This document shows, piece after piece, positions 7,717 to 17,500 of a stretch of DNA of 64,000 bases. Source of the DNA: Enterococcus dispar ATCC 51266. Its GTDB lineage: Bacteria > Bacillota > Bacilli > Lactobacillales > Enterococcaceae. Where the stretch lies: positions 1,817,249 to 1,881,248 of the forward strand of contig NZ_KE136354.1 of the NCBI RefSeq assembly GCF_000406945.1, written 5' to 3'. The position numbers were made by a program, and so were the translations under genes. The first letter of the stretch is position 1. The number at the start of each line of letters is the position of its first letter. The notes below the pieces were generated by a model, which ran no database searches, was not told where the DNA came from, and saw nothing but the letters and a program-made list of their open reading frames with translations.

Positions 7717-9798
7717 GTCTTCTTGTTGCATCGCAGCTTTTAATGCTAGCGCTAAAGGACTTTCTTCTGGCTCTTCTGGTTTACTATATTGCTTTACTAA
7801 TTTTCTTTCTTCATGTTTTGTCATCTTTTTATTACGCGCTTTTTTATCCGGTATTTTTTCAGTAATACCACAATATTTACATTTAAAGAAGGCGCCATTT
7901 TTACCATCTAAAATCTCCATTTTTTTATGACACTGGGGACATCGATGATTGGAAAGCTTGGGTTCTTTTCTTCGACGATAACTACACTCTGCATTGGAAC
8001 AAATATAGATTTTTCCGTCTTTGGTGTTACGTTCTTTCAGCTGAGAACCACATTCCGGACAAATTTTGGTCGTCAAGGAATAATCTTTATAGGTTGCCTG
8101 GGAATCTTTTATTTCATTTACCAAACGAGCAGTATCCTTCTCAATCCCTTTTAAAAAAGCACCGGCAGATTCTTTCCCCTGGGCAATGTTTTCCAAGCTT
8201 CTTTCCCACTTCGCAGTTAAATTAGGACTGACAAGGGAAGAATTGACTAAATTTAACAGTTGCTTACCTTTTGGTGTAACCGCCAAAACATTGCTTCGGC
8301 GTTCCATCAATTCTGATTTTAATAGTTTCTCAATAATTTCAGCACGAGTAGCTGGAGTTCCCAAGGCATATTTCTCCATCTGCGCTAGCAAGCTACCTTC
8401 TGTTGCCAATTTAGGTGGTGTAGTTAATTCTTTATTAATCGCAAATTGTCCTTTGACACTTTTAACGTTTTCCCAATCTGTCAATTTCTCAGCTACTTTT
8501 TCACTTGGTTTTTGCCACCCATTTTGCAATACTTTTTCTTGGCGGAAAATAAATTCTCCAGCTGGAAACTCCACTACTGTCTTAACGTTTGCCGTCACAT
8601 ATTGCTCTGCAAATAACCCTAGAAAGCGTTCTACAATCAGATGATAGATGCGACTTTCATCTGTTGACATTTTTTCAAAACGAGGACGTTCTTCGGTGGG
8701 AATTAGTGCATAGTGATCCGTCACTTTACTATCATTAAAAACAGCTTTTTGTTTAACTTGTGCCCCATTTTTCAAATATTCTTTGGCGCGATTATCGACA
8801 TTTGCAATTGCTTGCAGTCTCTCTTTTAGGGTTGTCGCTACATCTTTTGGTAAATATTTCGAATCTGTTCGCGGATAACTGACTACTTTATGGGTTTCAT
8901 ACAAACTTTGCACTAAAGATAATGTTTTTTTGGCTGAGTACTGATACAAGCTATTGGCTACTCGTTGTAATTCAGTTAGGTCGTAAGGAAGTGGAGCAGA
9001 CTGCCGTTTTTCTTTTAATGTGACTTCACTTACTTTACCAATCTGGTTGTGCCATTTTGCCACCATTGTTTCGGCTTCACTACGATTATGCAGTTGCTGC
9101 GGATTTTTTAATTGCAAGCGTCCTTTTTCATTACCATATAATAAGTCAATTGTGTAATAAGTCTCAGGAATAAATTTCTCTGATTTTTCTTGCGCTTTGG
9201 CTACTAGCGCTAAAGTTGGCGTTTGAACTCGCCCGGCACTCAAACTATCATGATATTTTACCGTTAAAGCACGCGTAACATTCAAACCTACTAGCCAATC
9301 TGCTTTTCCCCGCGCCACTGCAGATTGATATAAATTATCATATTGCTTAGCCGGTTTTAATTGACGAAAACCAGCTTGAACGGCTTTTGTAGTTTGGGAA
9401 GAAATCCATAGTCGTTCTAATGGTTTATTAAAACGGATCCATTCAAAAATATACCGTCCGACGGCTTCTCCTTCACGACCGCCGTCCGTTGCAATAATAC
9501 CACCGGTAATATCTTGACGTTTGGCCAAATTTCCAATCAATTTTAATTGTCGGGTCGTTTTTGGCAATGGTTTAATACCAATCTGTTTTGGAATCATTGG
9601 CAATGTTTCCATTGTCCAAGTTTTCCACTCTTGTTTAATATCTTCGGGTAATTTTAAGGTTAATAAATGGCCATATGCCCAAGTAATCACATATTGGTCA
9701 TTTTCAAAATAATCTTTTCCATGTGGTTTTGCCCCTAAAACTTTGGCAAAATCTTTGGCGACACTTGGTTTTTCGGTTAATACTAATTTTTTTCCCAT
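7714..9798 (-). CDS. topB: DNA topoisomerase III (type IA)
   Basis: A 694-residue type IA topoisomerase that cuts and rejoins one DNA strand to decatenate or relax DNA. The N-terminal TOPRIM domain (about 1-140) shows the conserved Glu in 'LTEKPSVAKDF' and the acidic motif 'DGGREGEAVGRY'. The active-site tyrosine lies in 'VVSYPRTDSKYLP' near residue 307. The C-terminus carries two four-cysteine zinc ribbons, beginning CPECGSQL near 579 and CPQCHKK near 620. Length and the zinc ribbons fit the Firmicutes TopB form that resembles plasmid-borne topoisomerases. AAAGGAG precedes the ATG. It is transcribed alone, and I see no mobile genes next to it. Confidence 0.93.
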   Translation of the reverse strand: MGKKLVLTEKPSVAKDFAKVLGAKPHGKDYFENDQYVITWAYGHLLTLKLPEDIKQEWKTWTMETLPMIPKQIGIKPLPKTTRQLKLIGNLAKRQDITGGIIATDGGREGEAVGRYIFEWIRFNKPLERLWISSQTTKAVQAGFRQLKPAKQYDNLYQSAVARGKADWLVGLNVTRALTVKYHDSLSAGRVQTPTLALVAKAQEKSEKFIPETYYTIDLLYGNEKGRLQLKNPQQLHNRSEAETMVAKWHNQIGKVSEVTLKEKRQSAPLPYDLTELQRVANSLYQYSAKKTLSLVQSLYETHKVVSYPRTDSKYLPKDVATTLKERLQAIANVDNRAKEYLKNGAQVKQKAVFNDSKVTDHYALIPTEERPRFEKMSTDESRIYHLIVERFLGLFAEQYVTANVKTVVEFPAGEFIFRQEKVLQNGWQKPSEKVAEKLTDWENVKSVKGQFAINKELTTPPKLATEGSLLAQMEKYALGTPATRAEIIEKLLKSELMERRSNVLAVTPKGKQLLNLVNSSLVSPNLTAKWERSLENIAQGKESAGAFLKGIEKDTARLVNEIKDSQATYKDYSLTTKICPECGSQLKERNTKDGKIYICSNAECSYRRRKEPKLSNHRCPQCHKKMEILDGKNGAFFKCKYCGITEKIPDKKARNKKMTKHEERKLVKQYSKPEEPEESPLALALKAAMQQED

Positions 9799-10017
9799 AT
9801 TTGCTCCTTTAAAACAGATAAGTTTACTACTTAAATTTCTATTGATGCTAAATACTTTAGCTTTTATTGGCGTCCCTTTTACTCATTGCGTTTTTCATTA
9901 TAACAGCTCCCCTTTAAAAGCTAAACTGCTATTAAATAATCTTACAATCTCTACTTGAAATGAAGCCATCTCAACGCCTCTTCCTCTTATGAAAAACTAT
10001 TCAAAATAATTTTTCTA

Positions 10018-10059
10018 ATAAAAAAGCTTAAACCAGCTACCACAGCCAGTTCAAGCTTA
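10018..10059 (-). terminator. Terminator of the DUF1033 gene
   Basis: On the minus strand AAGCTTGAACTGGCT pairs with AGCTGGTTTAAGCTT and is followed by TTTTT, just past the stop codon at 10067. Confidence 0.85.
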
Positions 10060-10066
10060 ATAACAA

Positions 10067-10435
10067 TTAGTTGGCAACTTTACGTTTACAAACACGTAAC
10101 TTACCTTCACCATTTATTGTTTGACACAATTGCGTAGCGCTTTTTTGAACCACAGCCCCATAATCTTTCAATAAAGCCAAACCGGTATACTGTTGCAAAT
10201 AGTCATCACACTCTTCACACCAACGTTCATCACTTTCATTCCAAAATGCAGCTTGATAATTTGGATGTGATTTTAAATGTGTAAAGTGTGGATTTAATTC
10301 TAACCATTTGGTTTCATAAAACTGCGCCGCTGCTTTTAAATCGGCAAATGCATATTCTTCTTTGATATCATTTTGCCAATCTTCAAAGAACCACCATGGC
10401 TCATTGTCCCCATACATAATAACAACCTGGTACAT
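10067..10435 (-). CDS. DUF1033 family protein, function unknown
   Basis: A small soluble protein of 122 residues. It starts MYQVVIMYGDNEPWWFFEDW, the recognisable opening of the DUF1033 family of lactic acid bacteria and enterococci. It is rich in aromatic and acidic residues, with two Cys in 'RWCEECDDYL' near 73 and two more near the C-terminus. It has no signal peptide or membrane segment. The family has no known function that I can cite. An AAGGAGCAAT site precedes the ATG. It is flanked by its own terminator and a gene-poor stretch, so it is probably monocistronic. Confidence 0.8.
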   Translation of the reverse strand: MYQVVIMYGDNEPWWFFEDWQNDIKEEYAFADLKAAAQFYETKWLELNPHFTHLKSHPNYQAAFWNESDERWCEECDDYLQQYTGLALLKDYGAVVQKSATQLCQTINGEGKLRVCKRKVAN

Positions 10436-10904
10436 GATTTATTGCTCCTTTTATTCCCCACTTGCATTAATCATACTCATGAAACGTAGCTATGACAAGA
10501 AATTCGCACCAAACTTAAATACCCATTATTATTTTTATTTAATTTGATTAAGATTGTGAATTTTATTCTTTTTAGATAAATTTTTTAATAAGAATAGACA
10601 AATATTTTTCATCATGCATTCTGTGTTTCTGTGAAATTTTGGGTATACCTAAAATGGTATGCCAACAAAATAGATTTAAAACTAGTAATATTGATTACGA
10701 TCAGAGTGATTGCTGTAAGTAGGAACGAGCCAAAAATTAGTCCAGTATTACACAAAACAAGCAGCTGTTAACGATTGTTTAACGAGACGTTTTTTATTGC
10801 TGGTTTTACTAAGTTAGATTCAGTATAAAATACATTTAATAAAATAAAAGGTTTTTTTTAAATTTCTCATTTATTTTTTGATAAAAAACAGCCTAAAAGG
10901 AAGA
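10436..10904. other. Gene-free, AT-rich stretch upstream of DUF1033
   Basis: About 470 bp with no coding frame that I trust. It must hold the promoter of the minus-strand DUF1033 gene. A small palindrome, GGTATACC followed by a second arm GGTATGCC, lies near 10645-10668. I see no tRNA, riboswitch or gene remnant here. Confidence 0.5.
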
Positions 10905-10977
10905 AAAACCTGAACGATTTTGCGACTATTTTACGGATATTTTTTGTCATCCATAAAAGAATCAATCATTCAGGTAA
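10905..10977 (-). terminator. Long two-part terminator hairpin of pbp5
   Basis: On the minus strand CCTGAATGATT pairs with AATCGTTCAGG, followed by TTTTTC. An inner stem (TTTTA.GGAT with ATCC.TAAAA) extends the hairpin. It lies just after the pbp5 stop codon. Confidence 0.8.
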
Positions 10978-10993
10978 AAACGTTTCATGCTAA

Positions 10994-13033
10994 TTAATAA
11001 TGATCATGTAAATATTGTAAAACCGACGGTGCCAATTGTGTGGCCGATTCATTCTCCTTGCGATCTTCCAACATACTAATAAAGAGATAGCCGCTACCTT
11101 CCCCCTCATAGGCTAATAAGAAACTATTTTCTTGCCCTTTTTCATCTTGTTTCTCTTTAATTTCAGCTGTCCCTGTTTTCGCGGCTAATGAAAAGCCTAA
11201 ACTGTTTAAACTATGAGCAGTACCATTTGTATCGGTTACAACAGCCTGCAAATCTTTATTGATTTGTGCGACACTAGCGGCTTTTACCACTGCTGCTTTT
11301 TCTTTTGTCTTGGTGTCAGTGACAAGTTTTGGATAGACAAGCGTTCCTTGATTTGCAAAAACAGAATACATGGTTGCTTGTTGAATTGGATTAATTAACA
11401 GCTGTCCTTGGCCATAACCAGTATCCGCTAGTAAAATTTTGGAATCAAAACTTTTTTCATTGCTAATCTGCGCTGGATTCATTGCTAGGGGCAAATCTAG
11501 TTCTTCGCCAAAAATAAATTGATCTAATCCTGTACGAAAAGCTTTTTCCCCCATCTTTAATGTTGCTTGTGCCATGTAAATATTATCAGAATAAACCAGT
11601 GCATCTTCTAAATTCACTGAAGACACATCCGAGACGCGGGTGACGTAATAGTCTCCCCAAGAACTGTCTTGCTGCCATTTCAAACCGTTAATTGCAACTT
11701 TTTGGTTGGGATTTAGGCTGCCATTATCAAGTCCAATAGCAGCGGTAATCGTTTTAAAAGTTGAGCCTGGCGCATATCCGGTTACTAAACGATTTAAAAA
11801 TGGTTTTTTACTGTCGTTTTCATAAGCTTCATAATCTTTTTGTGAAATCCCATTGGTCATTTTATTGGGATCATAACTTGGACTGCTGACTAAAGCTAAA
11901 AGATCCCCTGTTTTAGGAGCACTTACCACTGTGGCACCGGCTTGATTATCTAAAGCATTATAAGCTAATTCTTGTAAGCTGCTGTCAATGGTTAAGTGAA
12001 CAGACTCGCCATCTTTTTTCTTTGTTTCTAATAAAATTGTTTTTTCATTGCCCTCTTCATCGGTAATCGCTAATTTCCCCCCCGCTGTGCCCCGTAATTT
12101 CTCATCATACGTTGCTTCTAAGCCTGCACGTCCAATTTCACCATCACTGGTTAGTTCAGGATGCTTCTTTAAATCTTCAGCGGTAATTTTACCTAAGTAG
12201 CCCACTAATTGCGCAGCGGCTGCCCCTAGCGGATATTTACGTCCGGTAATTTCTTGAATACTGGCACCAGTAGGCAGACTTTTAACTTCATCCACAATTT
12301 TTAAGGGCACAAAATAATCTGATTTAACCCAACTTTGATTTAAGGCTTGTGTAATTTGTTTTTCAGTTAGATCATAAATTTTGGCAATTGCTTGAATGTT
12401 TTTTTCTTTTTCTGTACCTTCACCCAATTTTTGCGGCACAACCCCTAATTGTTGTAATGTGCCATTTTCTGCTAAGGGTTGATTGTTGCGATCTAAAATT
12501 TGACCGCGAACAGGTGCATCCACTGTCATACTCACTTTATCTTTGCCACTCATTTGTGGGAAAATTAAATTTGGCCCCCACTCCAATTTGGGTTGCTTGT
12601 TTTCATAGGCGATATAGGTTTGGTATTTTAAGTTTTTCAACTGTCCCATTGCCGTTGACAAAGAGAGCTCATAGGTCACTTGGTATTGGTCATTTTTTTG
12701 CTCAGTTATTTTTAAATGAGACAATTTGAGATTTTTGGCTTCGATTGCTGTAAAAATATTTTGATATTTTTCACTGATTTCTTTATTACTATACCCATTA
12801 CGTTGGGCTGTATCCGCTAAAAGCGTGGTAGAAATTTTATCATATTTTCCTTGTGCCAAATAGGTTGTGAAATCTTTGACAACTTGTTCTCTGGCTGCTT
12901 GTTTCTTTTCACTTTGTAAATGATACGCAAAAAAAGCCCCGCCAGCTATAAGCAAAATAATCAGTGGAATAATAATAAAAAATGGACGAAATTCCTTCTG
13001 TTGTTTGGTATTGCGTCGTGATTGTTCAGTCAT
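10994..13033 (-). CDS. pbp5: Low-affinity class B penicillin-binding protein (Pbp5 type)
   Basis: A 679-residue DD-transpeptidase that cross-links peptidoglycan outside the membrane. In order: a single membrane anchor (about 17-38), an NTF2/MecA_N-like domain (about 45-155), a linker domain, and the transpeptidase domain. The active-site motifs are all present: STFK near 424, SDN near 481, KTGT near 618. Length, motif positions and long stretches (such as MTNGISQ, YAPGSTFK, FRTGLD and EIKEKQDEKG) match what I remember of E. faecium Pbp5 and E. faecalis Pbp4, the enzymes behind intrinsic cephalosporin resistance. The residue three after SDN is Met, as in the susceptible-type E. faecium allele, and I see no extra Ser in the RVSDVSS stretch. 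Both statements rest on memory of that protein. Unlike E. faecium, no psr or ftsW gene is adjacent. Confidence 0.92.
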   Translation of the reverse strand: MTEQSRRNTKQQKEFRPFFIIIPLIILLIAGGAFFAYHLQSEKKQAAREQVVKDFTTYLAQGKYDKISTTLLADTAQRNGYSNKEISEKYQNIFTAIEAKNLKLSHLKITEQKNDQYQVTYELSLSTAMGQLKNLKYQTYIAYENKQPKLEWGPNLIFPQMSGKDKVSMTVDAPVRGQILDRNNQPLAENGTLQQLGVVPQKLGEGTEKEKNIQAIAKIYDLTEKQITQALNQSWVKSDYFVPLKIVDEVKSLPTGASIQEITGRKYPLGAAAAQLVGYLGKITAEDLKKHPELTSDGEIGRAGLEATYDEKLRGTAGGKLAITDEEGNEKTILLETKKKDGESVHLTIDSSLQELAYNALDNQAGATVVSAPKTGDLLALVSSPSYDPNKMTNGISQKDYEAYENDSKKPFLNRLVTGYAPGSTFKTITAAIGLDNGSLNPNQKVAINGLKWQQDSSWGDYYVTRVSDVSSVNLEDALVYSDNIYMAQATLKMGEKAFRTGLDQFIFGEELDLPLAMNPAQISNEKSFDSKILLADTGYGQGQLLINPIQQATMYSVFANQGTLVYPKLVTDTKTKEKAAVVKAASVAQINKDLQAVVTDTNGTAHSLNSLGFSLAAKTGTAEIKEKQDEKGQENSFLLAYEGEGSGYLFISMLEDRKENESATQLAPSVLQYLHDHY

Positions 13034-13127
13034 CGTTTTTCTCCTAATAAAATAATATCCTTATTTTACCTTATTAAAAGGTACAGTTTTTAAAAATTCG
13101 TTATTTTTTAGTAAAAGTTAATGCTTT

Positions 13128-13221
13128 AAGACGAGCTGAACGGACTCGCTCAGCTCTCTTGGGCAGTAACCTTGGTATATTGTTCTTATTCCTTGTGAAA
13201 ATCATATAGTCTCTGTGCTCA
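13128..13221. repeat. Partial copy of the intergenic repeat (tail half) after the mnmA terminator
   Basis: GGGCAGTAACCTTGGTATATTGTTCTTATTCCTTGTGAAAA and the AGTCTCTGTGC just before the A-run resemble the right-hand ends of the copies at 20944 and 33968 (the motif is quoted in pieces: GGGCA.T, CCTTGG.ATAT, TTATTCCTTGTGAAAA). A separate 7-bp inverted repeat, GAGCTGA...TCAGCTC, lies at about 13133-13158. Confidence 0.45.
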
Positions 13222-13253
13222 TAAAAAAAGATGTGCCATTTTAGACACATCTT
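13222..13253 (-). terminator. Terminator of mnmA
   Basis: On the minus strand AAAGATGTG pairs with CACATCTTT, followed by TTTTT, a few bases after the mnmA stop codon. Confidence 0.85.
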
Positions 13254-13258
13254 TCCTT

Positions 13259-14395
<1,137 letters not shown>

Positions 14396-14553
14396 TCATT
14401 GTTAATTCCGAAAATTTAACGATTTGAAGGTCGCAACTTTTCAGTATTTGTCATTATACAACAGAAGTCTCATAATTTCATGTACTTGTTTTCAAATTAG
14501 CCATTTCTTTAAATGCTTGTGACAAAACCAGTAAAAATCGTCAGCAATAAGTT

Positions 14554-17500
14554 TCACTTTTTCTGCCTAAAATTACGCCAGCCGTAATACCCACCGAGGC
14601 AAATACCAGAAAGGCTCAAGATTAAAGCCACGATTATAAAGGTACGCGTTCCTTGTCCTCCAGTTGCAGGCATAAATCCTTTTTCAAAAGTATTGGTCAC
14701 ACGAAATTGGAGTGTCTGCGCCTTTTTTTCCACGGTAAACTCATTTGTTTGAGTATTCGTTAGTGTATTATAGTAAGTCACAGTTACATTTTTAGGTAGG
14801 CTCACTTCTTCTAAAGAATATGTTTTTCCAACTAGCAAATACTGACGCCAATTTTTAATTGGAACATCTTTTTTGGCAGAAGTGTAAAAAACAATCTCAC
14901 TGGTTGTTTGATTCTCTTTAATATTCACTTCTCCATAGGCAATAACTTCTTTTGTCGCCTTTTCCTTTAAGATAAAATCAAATGTCGCAGCTCCTTTCAT
15001 CCCTTTTAATACTTTATATGCATTAAACTCTAATGATGGTTGCTTTTCATTTGCTACATTTAACGTGAGATTCAGCTGATTATCAGATTCTGTAAATGAA
15101 TACATCTTTTGCAGCGTCTCGTTTACCTTTTCGTTTTCATCTGTTACTTCTGGCTTTTTATCATTGAGCTTAAAATAAACATACTCAGAAAATAATTCAT
15201 AGCCAGCAGGGGCGACGATTTCTTTCATGCGATAGTTTCCCGATTTTAAGCCAGTAAAGGTGAGTAAACCACTAGTAGATGTGCCAGCTTGGGCCTGCTT
15301 TTCATTTACTGTTTGCCAAGAACCATTCGTTTGTTTTTCTAAAACAAACTTTGCCCCTGCTAACACTTCTTTATCTGATTGACTATGTTTTTTGATTGTT
15401 AACATCCTCGCTTCACCACTGATCGTTCCAGAAGCGCTAATATTACGAATTTCGACTTTTTTTGTATCACTGTTGGAATATTTTCCCGCCCAATTCATTT
15501 TAATTTTGTTTTCAATATAACTTTGATCGGCTTTTTTAGGTTTCCCGCTATATTCAATGATTAATGGTGTCGTCACCGCAAAATCCTTAGCAAATTCAAT
15601 TTTAAATCCGTTTTCGTTACACGCCAATTGATAGACTTCAGCTTCTACCTCGCCTTTTTTCTCAATTTTAGCTTCCCAAACCTTATCACTAATTTGAACA
15701 TATTCTAAATTGGCATAATACAGCTTAATCTCTCCTGGAATAATAACTTGATCTGTAGAGATGTCTTCAATGATTAAATCATAAAGATGTGCTCCTTCAG
15801 GATTAACCACCACCTGCCAAGGTAATTGGGTTGTTTCTGTATCAAAGTCACCCGCACTTTTATAAATGCCATTTCCTCCTTTTTGATATGTGACCGTATT
15901 GGCCGTTGTCTCCGTTCCTGTCTGTGTTATCAGTGCCGCAGTATTTAATATTTGATTTTTATTTCCATTTTCAGCTGCCATTACCTCTGGGTTCAATCGA
16001 GAAGAAAAGCTCACTTTAAAAGCGGAATACCCCATGTCTTTTTTAAAGCGAACTGTAAAACCACGAATTACAAGATCGGAAGTTTGCTGATCTGCTGCAA
16101 TTTCATGCCACTTACCATTGCTGTTTTGCAGGGGAATAATTTCATAGTCACTACTTTTTGTTAGAAGTGTTTCTGTGTAATCATGAAACCAATCTGTCGT
16201 TGAATTTTTTTGACCATCATCTTCTATTTTTAACTGGTGTACTCTAATATTTGCCAAATCTGCTATCGTCATTGTTTGAATTAGGCTGGTTGAATTATCC
16301 TCAAATTTCCAGACATTCATATGATCACTTATTTCATCGCCGGCTTTTATTTCATAGCCGCGGGTATTGGCCAAAATTTCCCAATCCACCCGGTTTTCTT
16401 CTAAATCCATAGTGCCTCTTTTACGAATAGAGGCACTGATATGTGCATTGTTGGTCCAACTAGTGTTGGCTCTTGAACTTCCTTCAAAATTAGCTTGGAT
16501 GGCTTCTATTGTGTTGTAAAAATAATTGGCAATCGGCTGTTGGGGAACAATTCCTGCTTCCCCACCGTATTTTGAGGCAATTGCCAACCATATTTTTTTC
16601 CCCGAATATTTTTCATCAATTTTTAAGCTAAAACCGGCACCTTTTTCAGACCAACTCAGATCTTTTGATACGAGTGCAACGCCAGATTCGGAATCAAAAA
16701 CCTTTTTTCCGTTTTCATCAATGATTTTCCCATTATCAATCGTAATCTCTTCTGGCTGTATTTCTACAAATTCGCCGTTTTCTTCATAAGCGACAATAAT
16801 CCCTTTTTCTTTTAAGTAAGCTTGATTAATTCCTTCATTAAATTTTTTACCAGAGACTAAGACTTCTCCTGATTTTAATAAAGCTGCTTTATTCCAATAA
16901 TAAAACAGACCATTTTTATAAAATGTTGCGTCCCTTTTGCCAATGGCAGCATCATTAATTAGAATCTCCCCAGCATTAGGAACAGTTGTAATAGAGGCTG
17001 ACCACAAAATTGTCTTATCGTCAAAATTACTCTCCACTTGCTCATTAAATAAATTTTGGCGTATAACCTTTTTTTCCACTGCTAAAGAGGTAACACCGTT
17101 CGTACTTGCCTTTAAATTGCCTCCTTCAATGGTATTTGTTACTAAAGTTTGGCCATTGGCATCATCATGTTTGGATTGATAACTGATCATATACCTTCCT
17201 TTAGGCAATGTTTCTGCTACTTCTAATGTAAATCTTTGCGATTCTTTTTCCTTTAACAGAATTGTATTACGATACTGATCTGGTGTTGACGTAATTTCAG
17301 GGAAGATTTGCTGGCCTTTATTTATTTCGGCTAAAATTTTTAATGAATTAAAATCAATCTCCCCTGCACTGATTACATCACTAAAATCTATTCTTTCTTC
17401 TGTTTTTCTGTGATAAACCACCGTCCATTCAATGATTCCGTTACCTTTACCTACCGATGTCTTTTTTAGATCATCATGATAATACTCAGTCGCAGCATTT

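Noticed and set aside
10600-10860. Possible riboswitch or gene remnant in the DUF1033 upstream region
   Set aside because: Only short palindromes and AT-rich sequence. No conserved riboswitch core and no frame with protein-like content.
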